Assembly (NCBI GenBank): GCA_049366815.1
Contig: JBMNCO010000214.1
Location: forward strand, 1 to 63,620
Source: CAYNYM01 sp049366815
GTDB taxonomy: Bacteria > Desulfobacterota > DSM-4660 > Desulfatiglandales > HGW-15
Reading direction: 5' to 3'
Length of the DNA stretch: 63,620 bases
Position numbers and translations under genes: made by a program. This document shows positions 53,115-62,654 of this stretch, one piece after another. Under the pieces are notes generated by a model. That model was not told where the DNA came from, did not search any database, and saw only the letters and a program-made list of their open reading frames with translations. The stretch's first letter is position 1. Every line of letters begins with the position of its first letter.

Positions 53115-55801
53115 ATGGTAGATGAACTCGAATGGCAGACAAGAAGAGATAGGATCAATACGAAACTGGGGGCACTTAATCCAGGCTGGAAAATCATCAA
53201 ATACAGAGAGGGCCTCGAGACGTCCGGACTGACCCGCCACGCGGTGGAAGAGTATCCCACCGCAAAGGGCCCCGCCGATTACGCCCTGTTTGTCAATGGC
53301 CTACTCCTCGGGATCATTGAAGCCAAGAGAGTCAAAGTCGCCCCCCAGAATGTGCTTGAGCAGGCCAAGCGGTATTCAAAAGGGGCCTTTGCCGGTCCGG
53401 GGAACTGGAACGGATACAGGGTTCCCTTCGTCTGCTCGACCAACGGAGAAATCATCTGGCATATCGACATCCGCAATCCCAAGAATATCTCCCGCAGGAT
53501 AGCCGATTTCCACACACCCGATGCCTTAGCGGAATTTTACGACAATGACCTCTCCACCGGTCTGGAGACCCTCATCAAAGACCCCGCGCGGATCGACCGC
53601 CTTCACTATTTTCAGCGCGAAGCCGTTGAAGCGGTTGAGGCCAATATGGTCAAGGGCAAACGCGCCATGTTGCTGGCCATGGCCACCGGAACGGGAAAAA
53701 CCTTTACCACGGTTTCCCTGATCTACCGCCTCCTCGAAGCCAAGGCCGCTCGCAGGATCCTCTTTCTGGTGGATCGAAGGGCCTTGGCCGCTCAGGCGGT
53801 TCGGGAATTCGCGTCCTTTTCGACACCTGCGGGAAGCAAATTTGATAAGGAGTATGAGGTCTACAGCCAGCGCTTCCATAAGGAAGACTTCGGTGACGAC
53901 AAACCCTTCGACCCCAAGGTCCTTCCCAATGAATACCTGACATCACCCCAGGCTACCCACACATTCGTCTATGTCTCCACCATCCAGCGGATGACTATCA
54001 ACCTGTTCGGCTGGGAGGGCGCTTTTTCCCAGAATCAAAGTGATCCGGACTATGAAGAGGATGCGGAAAAGATTGAGATCCCCATCCATGCCTTTGACGT
54101 GATCATTGCCGACGAATGCCATCGGGGTTACACGGCCAAGGATACCGCCGTGTGGCGGAAACTGATGGACTATTTTGATGCAATCAAGATCGGTCTGACG
54201 GCTACCCCGGCATCCCACACCCTGGCCCTGTTCAAGGAAGTGGTCTACCGCTACACCACGGATCAGGCCATCCAGGACGGATTCCTGGTGGACTACGATG
54301 CAGTAAAAATCAAGTCCAATGTACGCATGAAGGGGGTCTTCCTCAAGCGGGGAGAACATGTGGGGATCATAGACACGGAGACCGGGCAGGAGGCCTACGA
54401 TGAACTGGAAGATGAGCGGGAGTTTCCCACCCAGGACATTGAACAAAAGGTGACGGCCCCGGAGAGCAATCGCAAGATAATCAAGGAGATCGCCAAACAC
54501 GCCTATCAGCATGAAAAAGAAACCGGCCGTTTCCCCAAGATCCTGATCTTTGCGGCCAATGATTTGGCCCACACCTCTCATTGCGACCAGCTGGTTCAGA
54601 TTTGCCGCGAGGAATTCGGTCAGGGGGATGATTTCGTACAGAAGATCACGGGGAGCCCAAGCGTGGACCGGCCCCTTCAAAGGATCCGGGAATTCCGCAA
54701 CCGGCCCAACCCCAAGGTCGTTGTCACCGTGGATATGCTCTCAACGGGTGTCGACATACCCAGTCTGGAGTTTATTGTCTTTCTCCGGCCCGTGAAATCC
54801 CGCATCCTTTGGGTCCAGATGCTCGGCCGGGGGACCCGAAAATGCCCGGATATCAACAAGACCCATTTTACCATTTTCGATTGTTTTGACGGGACGCTGA
54901 TCGAGTATTTCAAGAACACCACGGACTTCAAAGTAGAGCTTTCCCAAAAGGAACCCATTCCCCTGGAACAGGTCATCGAGAACATCTACCAGAATGTGGA
55001 CCGGCCCTATTTCACAAAGGTCCTTGTCAAACGCCTGCGGCGCATTGAACGGGACATGAGCGGGGAAGCAAGAAGCAGTTCTCAGCATTTGTCCCTGATG
55101 GGGAAATCGGAAAATTCGCCGGCCGTTTGCCGGAAAGACTCCGGGAAGATTTTACCGGCACCATGACAATCCTTCGGAACAAGGCCTTTCAGGAATTGCT
55201 TCTCACCTACCCCCGGGCCAAAAGGAGCTTCCTCGTGGGATATGAGGTCGAGGACGAGGTGGAATCCGAGGTCATGATCCATGTGGGGTCGGAATAGCAG
55301 AAGCCGGAAGACTACCTGGATGCCTTTGCCCGGTTCGTCAGGGAGAACCCGGAACACATCGAGGCCCTTCAGATCCTCCTGGAGCGACCCAGAGAGTGGC
55401 GGACCGACGTGCTCGAGGATCTGTGTCGGAAATTGTCCCAAAACCACTTTCCTGAAAAAGAGCTGCAAAAGGCACACAATCTGGTCTATAACAAGGCCCT
55501 TGCCGATATCATCTCCATGGTCAAGCACGGGGCAAAAGCGGAAGCGCCTTTGCTTACCGCGGGTGAACGGGTAGACCGTTCCCTGAACAAGATAATGGCC
55601 GGGAAGACCTTCAGTCCCGAACAGACCGAGTGGCTGGGCTACATCCGGGAGCATCTGGTGGAGAATCTGACCATCGACATGGACGATTTCGATGTCATGC
55701 CGGTCTTTGAGCGCCACGGCGGGATCGGCCGGGCCAGGAAAATCTTCGGGGATACCCTGGATCAGTTGATTCATGAGATCAATTACGCGATTGCGGCATA
55801 A
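53115..55801 (+). pseudogene. hsdR: Type I restriction subunit HsdR, frameshifted and with an internal stop
   Basis: Read-through gives a normal-length HsdR. The nuclease site (PADYALFVNGLLLGIIEAK), Walker A MATGTGKT and Asp box ADECHRG are intact in the first 683 residues. At about 55065-55079 the frame shifts by one base: codons continue as QFSAFVPDGEIGKFAGRLP in the next frame. In that frame an in-frame TAG stands at 55295-55297 inside HVGSE-QKPEDYLDAF, after which the rest of the C-terminal domain runs to 55801. The two lesions remove the C-terminal part that binds the methylase. The first piece alone would be 53115-55166. Confidence 0.82.
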
Positions 55802-55840
55802 CCCTCCAGGGTCTTGAGGAAGGGGGCAAGCGAGGTCAAT

Positions 55841-56185
55841 ATGCCCAACCGTAGCACCTCAACGGCGAAAGCATTACGGCGTCGTTCGACGCATGTGGAA
55901 AATCTGCTTTGGCAAAGGCTCAGGGCCAAACAGGTTGAAGGGTACAAATTCCGCCGTCAACAGCCCATCGGCTTCTATATCGTTGATTTCGTCTGCTTTG
56001 AACGAAAGCTGGTAATCGAGTTGGACGGGGGACGGCATGCCCGGGAAAAGGCGGAAGATGAAATCCGGGATGATTGGCTGAAAAAGGGAGGTTTTGCAGT
56101 CTTGCGATTCTGGAACCACGAAGTCGTTGAGAATATGGCTGGGATTTTGGAAACGGTGAGAACGCGGCTTTTGGCTTCGCCTTAA
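55841..56185 (+). CDS. DUF559 endonuclease-like protein
   Basis: A 114-residue protein read from the ATG at 55841 (GAGG close upstream); a TTG start would add nine residues. It has the DUF559/Vsr-like core: EKLLWQRLRA-type opening (here ENLLWQRLRAKQVEG), KFRRQQPIGFYIVDFVC, KLVIELDGGRH with the nuclease Asp and Glu, and a C-terminal VLRFWNHEVVEN. Such proteins resemble very-short-patch repair nucleases. It lies between hsdR and hsdM, where cargo genes often sit. Confidence 0.8.
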   Translation: MPNRSTSTAKALRRRSTHVENLLWQRLRAKQVEGYKFRRQQPIGFYIVDFVCFERKLVIELDGGRHAREKAEDEIRDDWLKKGGFAVLRFWNHEVVENMAGILETVRTRLLASP

Positions 56186-56213
56186 ACAGGCTTCCAATCG
56201 GGACGGCCCAGGG

Positions 56214-56664
56214 TTCACCCTCCCCTAACCCCTCCCATCAAGGGAGGGGAAAAGGGCAGCCGGTGCAATACGTCCAATGGAATCACTCGAAAGCCGACCA
56301 AAGCGGCAAAAACAGAGTGCAAGACGTCGAATTGATGCCCAATGAGCCATGCTGCCGGCTATAAAACTGTTTTTTTATCCAAGCGTTCTGTTGCATCAAT
56401 TGTGGAGAAAGTTCTTCAAGATTTTTCTCCTCAATGGAAGCCGGTAAATTCGCATGTCCTAGCGCGGAAACAGCCTGATTTTGTTTATTTAATGGAGAAC
56501 CGCGCTAATAAGACCCTTTCTCGAAGGGGCGTAGCGCTCAATCTCGCACAAAGGGAATACACCCCTAAATCACCACCTACGATGGGGATGCCTCCATCAT
56601 TCCCCTCCCACGGCGGCATGCACTCCTTCCCCTCCCTTGATGGGAGGGGTTAGGGGAGGGTGAA
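56214..56664. mobile_element. MITE-like element with 38-bp perfect inverted repeats
   Basis: The 38 bp at 56214-56251 recur as the exact reverse complement at 56627-56664, flanking a 375-bp core. Each end is itself a hairpin (CCCCTCCC/GGGAGGGG around ATCAA). No transposase is encoded and no target duplication is clear. A short open frame in the core (56342-56653) has no family features. It fills the 524-bp gap between the DUF559 gene and hsdM. Confidence 0.7.
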
Positions 56665-56709
56665 AGAGACATAAAAAGAGCTTCAAAGCATCAACAGAAA
56701 GGACCCAAT

Positions 56710-57685
56710 TTGACCGATATCGTAAACAAACTCTGGGGATTCTGCCACACCCTACGCCATGACGGCATCGATTACGGCGACTATATCGAACAGCTCACCT
56801 ATTTGCTGTTCCTCAAGATGGCCGATGAAAAGGCCGTCCGGATCCCTGAAAAATACAACTGGGAAAGCCTCAAAAAGGAATCCGGCCAGGCCCTGCTCGA
56901 TCATTATGCCAGGACCCTGAGGGAACTCCGGGATCAACCCGGCCTGCTGGGGGACATCTTCACCCAGTCCATGCCCCGGTTCAACAACCCCGTCAACCTC
57001 AAACGGCTCATCGCCATGATCGACGAGGAGGAGTGGTCGGCCCTCGGGGTGGATGTCAAGGGCGCGGCCTTCGAAGGGCTCCTGGAAAAATCGGCCAGCG
57101 AGGGCAAAAAAGGGGCGGGCACGTACTTCACCCCCCGGGAGTTGATCAAGTCCATCGTCCGAATCATGAAGCCGGAACCGCGCCCGGACCCGGAGTTCAC
57201 CCTCTGCGACCCCGCCTGTGGTTCCGGCGGGTTTATCATGTGCGCCTATGAGTGGTTGATGGAAGAGACCAAGGGAGCACTGGACCGGAAGGACATCGCA
57301 CGCATCAAGGCCCGGACCTATTACGGCCAGGAACTGGTGCCCCGTCCCCGGCGGCTGGCCCTGATGAACCTTTATATCCATGGCCTTGAGACCCATATCC
57401 ACCTGGGCGATACCATCTACGAACCGGACCGGGGGGAGCGATACACCTGTGTGCTCACCAATCCGCCCTTCGGCACCAAGGGGGCCAACCAGGCGCCCGA
57501 CCGGGACGACTTCACCATCGAAACCAGCAACAAACAACTCAACTTCCTCCAGCATTGCATGAACATCTGACCTGCCCGAACCGGAGGTTCTGGTGGCGGA
57601 GGCTATTACTGAACTTGAGGCGGTGGTGGATGATTTGAGGGATGTTATGCAGTTGATTGAGGTCAACGGGGAGGTTGATAAATGA
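56710..57685 (+). pseudogene. hsdM: Type I methylase subunit HsdM with an internal deletion
   Basis: The gene starts with TTG (AAGGA upstream). Residues 1-286 hold the N-terminal helical domain and the methylase motifs I (DPACGSGGF) and IV (NPPF), then stop at 57568 right after NFLQHCMNI. The next bases, one frame off (57566-57685), encode LPEPEVLVAEAITELEAVVD and on to a TGA that overlaps the hsdS start as ATGA. A normal HsdM is about 490 residues, so roughly 190 codons between catalytic motif and C-terminus are deleted. Methylation is unlikely. Confidence 0.8.
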
Positions 57686-59823
57686 CCATACCCGATTCAT
57701 GGGTTGACTCAACGCTCGGAGACTGCTTTTTTGAAATCCGGAATGGGACGACCGCAAAACAAAACAAAAAGGGAATAGGGTTTCCGGTATCAAGAATCGA
57801 GACAATTCAAAATTACCAGTTCGATCTAAATAGAATATATCACATAGAAAATATCGATGAATCTTTGCTTGAGAGATTTAGATATAAGAATGGCGATATA
57901 GCATTTAGCCACATAAACAGCTATGAGCATGTCGGCAAGACGGCTACTTATCAGGGATCTCCAGAAGTTTTTATTCACGGAATGAATCTTCTTCGGCTTA
58001 GACTGGGCCACTCCTATATAACCCCAAAATATATTCACTATCTTATGATGACCAATTTCTTTCGAGAAGAGGTCAGAAAACGCGTCAGCCATGCAGTAAA
58101 TCAAGTATCAATAAATCAAGCGAATCTATCTGACGTTCCACTTGTCGTTGCTCCTTTAAACGAACAACACCGCATCGTAGCCAAGCTGGAAAAACTGCTG
58201 GCAAAGGTGGATAAATGCAAAGAGCGGCCAGAAAAGATCCCCGCCATCCTCAAACGCTTCCGCCTGTCGGTGCTTGCTGCTGCCTGTTCGGGGGAGTTGA
58301 CCAGGGATTGGAGAAGTGAAAATCCAAATCTCGAATCATCCGAATTGCTATTAAAACAAGTTATTGAGGAACGAAATATTTATTACAAAAAAAAGTCTAA
58401 TGAAGCTAAGAAATTGGGGCTGAAGAAGCCACCCGCTTTTCGAAGCAACAATATTCCGATTGATACAAAAAATTTAGGTGAAATGCCTGCGAAGTGGCGT
58501 TTGGAACGACTTGTCAATATTGCGAATATTCATGGGGGAGTAACAAAAGGCAGGAAATTCAAGGCATCAAAAACACTAAAATTGCCATATCTCCGTGTTG
58601 CAAATGTGCAAGATGGCTACCTCGACTTGACCGAGATGAAAGAGATCGAGGTGCTACCGGAAGATCTATTTAAATACAAACTTGAGGGCGGAGACATCCT
58701 TTTTACAGAAGGAGGGGATAGAGACAAACTTGGCAGAGGCACAGTTTGGAAAAATAATATTAAAGACTGTATTCATCAAAATCATATTTTCAGAGCCAGA
58801 CTTTATTTATCCAAACTTTTGCCTGAATATATTTCCCTTGCTACGAAGTCCCATTACTCAAAAGAATACTTTTTCAATAATGCTAGCCAAACAGTAAATC
58901 TAGCCTCAATAAATATGACAACGCTTGGAGACTTACCCCTCCCCATACCTCCTGCAGATGAACAACGCGAAATTGTCCGCCGCGTCGAAGCCCTCTTTGA
59001 AGTCGCGGAGCGAATCGAGGCCCGCTACACAAAGGCCAAGGCCCACATCGACAGACTGACTCAATCCATCCTTGCCAAGGCCTTTCGAGGTGAGCTTGTT
59101 CCCCAGGACCCGTCGGACGAGCCGGCTTCCGAACTCCTGAAACGTATCAAGGCGGAAAGTGCACAGCAGGTTACCGACAAAACGAGACACCCCCGCCCAA
59201 GAAAGCGCAAAGCAAAAGAGGAAAAGACGATCTTTGAAACCCAAACAGAAACTGGAGAAAGTATTTCAACCACAACATCCAAGCGGCCCGAATCCACCAC
59301 AGCCAAAGAGACCGAAGAAGCCCCTGCCCGTATTCTCAAAGCGCTTTCCCATGAGGCCGAGACTGCCAAACCCATCCCCCTTTCCGAACTGGACCAACCC
59401 ACGGTCATGGCCGCCATCCGAAACGTCTTCAGGAATCGAACCGTCATGTCCAGGGATGATCTCCTGAAGGAAGTCTCCATGCAACTGGGCTATCAGCGGC
59501 TCAGTGCAAGGCTAACGGTCTACTTTAAAGGTGAAATGCGGGCCGCCATGCTACGGGGCATCATCCGGTCGGAGGGGGATCGGATCATTGCCGCGTCGAC
59601 GAGCATCCATGACTATGACACGGAGTCGCTGATCCGTCTTATAAGCGCTGTGATGGCCAAGGGAAAACTATTCGATGAAGACACTGTGATCAGGGAAACG
59701 GCCGGATACCTGGGCTTTCAACGTATCTCCAAAGGCATAAGATCAAGTTTTCAATCCGCCATCAGGGCCGCCCTGCGTGAAGGTCTTATCCAGCGCGAAA
59801 ATGGGCAACTTCGAAGGGTTTGA
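57682..59823 (+). CDS. hsdS: Type I specificity subunit HsdS with C-terminal extension
   Basis: A 713-residue protein, far longer than the usual ~400-460. Two target-recognition domains (about 1-160 and 250-430) are separated by conserved helices (PLNEQHRIVAKLEKLLAKVDK and PPADEQREIVRRVEALFEVAERIEARY). A charged linker (about 480-570) leads to two tandem copies of a winged-helix-like unit (about 585-640 and 655-710; LGYQRLSARL matches LGFQRISKGI). The recognition domains are AT-rich against GC-rich neighbours, as for exchanged modules. The start overlaps the hsdM remnant stop. The frame is intact. Confidence 0.85.
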   Translation: MTIPDSWVDSTLGDCFFEIRNGTTAKQNKKGIGFPVSRIETIQNYQFDLNRIYHIENIDESLLERFRYKNGDIAFSHINSYEHVGKTATYQGSPEVFIHGMNLLRLRLGHSYITPKYIHYLMMTNFFREEVRKRVSHAVNQVSINQANLSDVPLVVAPLNEQHRIVAKLEKLLAKVDKCKERPEKIPAILKRFRLSVLAAACSGELTRDWRSENPNLESSELLLKQVIEERNIYYKKKSNEAKKLGLKKPPAFRSNNIPIDTKNLGEMPAKWRLERLVNIANIHGGVTKGRKFKASKTLKLPYLRVANVQDGYLDLTEMKEIEVLPEDLFKYKLEGGDILFTEGGDRDKLGRGTVWKNNIKDCIHQNHIFRARLYLSKLLPEYISLATKSHYSKEYFFNNASQTVNLASINMTTLGDLPLPIPPADEQREIVRRVEALFEVAERIEARYTKAKAHIDRLTQSILAKAFRGELVPQDPSDEPASELLKRIKAESAQQVTDKTRHPRPRKRKAKEEKTIFETQTETGESISTTTSKRPESTTAKETEEAPARILKALSHEAETAKPIPLSELDQPTVMAAIRNVFRNRTVMSRDDLLKEVSMQLGYQRLSARLTVYFKGEMRAAMLRGIIRSEGDRIIAASTSIHDYDTESLIRLISAVMAKGKLFDEDTVIRETAGYLGFQRISKGIRSSFQSAIRAALREGLIQRENGQLRRV

Positions 59824-59928
59824 TGAAAAGGGAGGGGGTGAAATATCCCCATGCCTGACCCCGGCATGAATATCGGGAGGGCGAATTGATCTTCCAACTC
59901 CATGTTCATTCGTATGAATGAAAAATAT

Positions 59929-59971
59929 GTTCCCAAAATGGGAACAAAAAACTTGACTCCATTTTGGGAAC
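59929..59971 (+). promoter_or_regulatory. Inverted-repeat operator of the higBA operon
   Basis: GTTCCCAAAATGG (59929-59941) recurs as its exact reverse complement CCATTTTGGGAAC (59959-59971); the left copy is itself a palindrome (GTTCCCA-AAA-TGGGAAC). A TTGACT box lies between them at 59953. This is the layout of an autorepressed toxin-antitoxin promoter. The TATCTT at 59976 fits a -10 box but is too close to the ATG at 59982, so the true promoter is not settled. Confidence 0.65.
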
Positions 59972-59981
59972 ATCTTATCTT

Positions 59982-60281
59982 ATGCATATCATCTCCCGAA
60001 AAAAGCTAAAAGAATTCTATAAACGACCGGAGCATAAAGACGCCGAGGGTCCCCTTGAGACCTGGTGGTATGAGGCCAAAAAGGCCGAATGGAAATCACC
60101 GGCAGATATCAAAGCGCGCTATGGCTCGGCGAGCATCCTCAACAGCAACCGCGTGGTCTTCAACATCGGGGGAAACAAATACCGCCTTGTGGTGAAAATC
60201 AATTATCCGATCAAGAGGGTTTTCATTCGTTTCATAGGCACCCACAAGGAGTACGACAAGATCGACGCGGAGGTCATCTGA
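59982..60281 (+). CDS. higB: HigB-type toxin
   Basis: A 99-residue RelE-fold mRNA interferase of the HigB group. The opening MHIISRKKLKEFYKRPEHKD, then LETWWYEAKKAEWKSPADIK and NKYRLVVKINY...FIRFIGTHKEYDKID are characteristic. It would cleave ribosome-bound mRNA. The ATG at 59982 is chosen over a TTG six codons earlier. Its stop overlaps the antitoxin start as TGATG, so the pair is coupled, toxin first as usual in higBA. Confidence 0.9.
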   Translation: MHIISRKKLKEFYKRPEHKDAEGPLETWWYEAKKAEWKSPADIKARYGSASILNSNRVVFNIGGNKYRLVVKINYPIKRVFIRFIGTHKEYDKIDAEVI

Positions 60282-61489
60282 TGATCAACAGGCTAATCAA
60301 AACAGAGGAAGACTACGATCTGGCCTTGAGCCGTATCGAAGAACTCATGGACGCGGAGGCGGGCACCCCGGAGGCGGATGAGCTTGAATTGCTTTCCACC
60401 CTGGTAGAGATGTATGAGGAGGAACACTATCCCATCGACATGCCCGACCCCATTGCGGCCGTGAAATTCAGAATGGAGCAACAGGGATTGACCCAGCAGG
60501 ATCTGGTGCCCTTCATTGGAAATCGCAGTAAGGTATCGGAAGTCCTGAACCGCAAAAGGCCCCTGACCCTGAGCATGATGCGGGGGCTGAACAAGGGGCT
60601 GGGCATCCCGGCCGAAGTGCTCATGCAGGAACCGGGCGCGAATTTTCCCGAAGACACACTGGATCTGGAATGGACACGATTTCCCGTTGCTGAGCTGGTC
60701 AAGCGTAAATGGTTATCCCAGGTCCAGGATTACCGGGAAAGGGCGGAGGAACTGATGCGGGGTCTTATGGATCGTGCCGGGGGATTCGATGCCGTTGCAA
60801 ATGCACTGCTGCGTCAAGGTCACAGCGCCCGGGTCAACGCCAAGGCGGACAAATATGCCATCTCTGCCTGGTGCCTTCGGGTGCTCGAATTGGCAACGGA
60901 AAAAACCCTTCCACATCCATACAGGAAGGGAGCGTTGACCCCGGCCATCCTGAAGGAGATCGCCAGATTGAGTTATTTTCAAAACGGCCCCCTGCTTGCG
61001 CGTGAATACCTGGAGAAACATGGCATTCGATTGGTCATCGTCCCACATCTCCCCCGAACCTATCTGGACGGTGCCGCATTTCTCTTGCCGAACGGTGACC
61101 CGGTCGTCGGACTAACGCTCCGGTATGATCGCATTGACAATTTCTGGTTCTGTCTGCTCCATGAACTGGTTCATATTGCCAGACACCTGACAAAAGACAA
61201 ACAGGTCATTGTAGACGATATGGATCTGAGGAAACACGAGGGGACCTCGCGGGACGCGATGGAAAGGGAGGCCGACGATCTGGCCACCGATTCCCTCGTC
61301 CCTCCGAAGTATTGGAAGCAAATCAATGCCTGGAATATTCCTTCTTCTGCGGATGTGAAGGCATTAGCGGAAAAACTCAAGATCCATCCTGCCATCATCG
61401 CCGGACGCATTCGGTTTGAGCGCAACAACTACCGGGTCCTTTCAAGGCTTGTGAGTCAGGACAAGGTGAGAGATCTGTTTACGGAGTAG
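60281..61489 (+). CDS. higA: HigA-type antitoxin fused to ImmA/IrrE-family metallopeptidase
   Basis: A 402-residue protein read from the ATG at 60281. Residues about 45-115 are the HigA helix-turn-helix (FRMEQQGLTQQDLVPFIGNRSKVSEVLN). Residues about 200-400 are a ImmA/IrrE (COG2856) domain with the zinc motif HELVH and the third ligand segment EREADDLATDSL. Ordinary HigA is about 100-130 residues. The peptidase part might control degradation of the HTH part or another repressor, as ImmA does. It partners with HigB and is followed after 4 bp by a Fic gene. Confidence 0.87.
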   Translation: MINRLIKTEEDYDLALSRIEELMDAEAGTPEADELELLSTLVEMYEEEHYPIDMPDPIAAVKFRMEQQGLTQQDLVPFIGNRSKVSEVLNRKRPLTLSMMRGLNKGLGIPAEVLMQEPGANFPEDTLDLEWTRFPVAELVKRKWLSQVQDYRERAEELMRGLMDRAGGFDAVANALLRQGHSARVNAKADKYAISAWCLRVLELATEKTLPHPYRKGALTPAILKEIARLSYFQNGPLLAREYLEKHGIRLVIVPHLPRTYLDGAAFLLPNGDPVVGLTLRYDRIDNFWFCLLHELVHIARHLTKDKQVIVDDMDLRKHEGTSRDAMEREADDLATDSLVPPKYWKQINAWNIPSSADVKALAEKLKIHPAIIAGRIRFERNNYRVLSRLVSQDKVRDLFTE

Positions 61490-61493
61490 CCAG

Positions 61494-62540
61494 ATGCAAT
61501 CATTCGGCAAATCATATCTTGAACGGCTTCAGATTCCTCATCAACTGATCGGCATGATCCGCCAAATCGGTGAGCATAAGGGAAAGCAAGCCCTCTACCA
61601 GCAGCGGGCCCCTCAAATGCTGGAGAACCTGCGACACGTTGCCGTCATCCAGAGCACTGAATCATCAAACCGCCTTGAAGGTATAACTGCTGACTTTCGG
61701 CGCATTAAAGACCTGGTTGAGGAGAAGACTACGCCGGCTGATAGAACGGAAGGAGAGATTGCAGGATATCGGGATGTACTCAATACTATTCACAGCAACC
61801 ACAAAAACATCCCGATTAAAACACAGATCGTACTGCAATTGCACCGCGACCTGATGAAATACGCAGGCAAGGAAGGCGGCCGATGGAAATCTGTTTCCAA
61901 TGAAATTGTGGCGCTGAATCCTGACGGCACTACAACCATCCGTTTTCAACCGGTTGCGCCTTTCCAGACATCCGAATACATGGTGAAGCTTCATCTCTAC
62001 TTTGACGCAGCCATTAAGGAGCAAGACATTGATCCGCTGATCCTAATCTCTTTGTACATCTTGGATTTTCTCTGTATACATCCGTTCCTCGACGGCAATG
62101 GACGCATGGCGCGGCTTCTGACCGTATTACTCCTCTATCACAACGATTATGAAGTCGGCCGTTACATCAGCCTGGAACGGATTGTTGAACAAACCAAAGA
62201 ATCCTACTACGACACCCTTTACCAGTCCTCCCGGGGGTGGCATAAGGGTCGGCACAACGCCTTGCCATGGATGGAATACCTGATGTCAACCGTCTTGGCC
62301 GCTTACGAAGAATTCGAAAGCCGTTTGGGGCGGATTTCTTCGGGGCCTGGCAGCAAATTGGATATGGTGCTCAATGCCATTGAAGGGTTTATCGGAGACT
62401 TTTCCCTTGCTGACCTTGAGAACGCCTGCCCTTTGGTGAGCCGCGATTGGATTCGTACCCTTTTGCAGCGGTTACGTAAGGAAGGGAAGATCGAAATTTT
62501 GGGAAAAGGACGATATGCCCGATGGCGTAAGATTCAATAG
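61494..62540 (+). CDS. Fic/DOC family protein (class II, self-inhibited type)
   Basis: A 348-residue Fic protein. The catalytic loop is HPFLDGNGRMARLL (about residue 200), and an N-terminal inhibitory helix motif SSNRLEG (S-x3-E-G, about 58-64) marks class II. A C-terminal winged-helix part (about 290-348) follows. Fic proteins AMP-ylate proteins using ATP. It lies 4 bp after the HigA-ImmA gene, so it may belong to the same operon. The target is unknown. Confidence 0.9.
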   Translation: MQSFGKSYLERLQIPHQLIGMIRQIGEHKGKQALYQQRAPQMLENLRHVAVIQSTESSNRLEGITADFRRIKDLVEEKTTPADRTEGEIAGYRDVLNTIHSNHKNIPIKTQIVLQLHRDLMKYAGKEGGRWKSVSNEIVALNPDGTTTIRFQPVAPFQTSEYMVKLHLYFDAAIKEQDIDPLILISLYILDFLCIHPFLDGNGRMARLLTVLLLYHNDYEVGRYISLERIVEQTKESYYDTLYQSSRGWHKGRHNALPWMEYLMSTVLAAYEEFESRLGRISSGPGSKLDMVLNAIEGFIGDFSLADLENACPLVSRDWIRTLLQRLRKEGKIEILGKGRYARWRKIQ

Positions 62541-62610
62541 CGTATTGCGGTTTTTAATGGGGTATTGATAAGGGCGACTATACGCTATTGATCGACATTG
62601 ATACCCCATT
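62535..62610. promoter_or_regulatory. Interleaved inverted repeats before radC
   Basis: CAATAGCGTAT (62535-62545) pairs with ATACGCTATTG (62580-62590), and AATGGGGTAT (62556-62565) with ATACCCCATT (62601-62610), in the order A-B-A'-B'. The word TATTGAT or CATTGAT recurs at 62563, 62586 and 62596, with relatives at 62543 and 62607, spaced near multiples of a DNA turn. A further palindrome of the same word, ATCAATACGTTATTGAT, lies past radC at 63460-63476. Operator or folded RNA are both possible. Confidence 0.45.
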
Positions 62611-62654
62611 GAATTCCCTGGTAGCTGGTTGAAAAACCTAGAAAAGCGGTGCCT

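Noticed and set aside
55060..55080. Programmed frameshift in hsdR
   Set aside because: There is no slippery heptamer or homopolymer at the shift, and a second in-frame stop follows, so decay or sequence error explains it better.
56342..56653. 103-residue frame in the core of the inverted-repeat element
   Set aside because: It runs into the hairpin-rich right end, lacks a ribosome-binding site and shows no family pattern.
59953..59981. TTGACT/TATCTT as the higBA promoter
   Set aside because: Spacing is 17 bp, but the -10 box ends 1 bp before the chosen ATG, so the transcript would begin inside the gene; recorded only as part of the operator.
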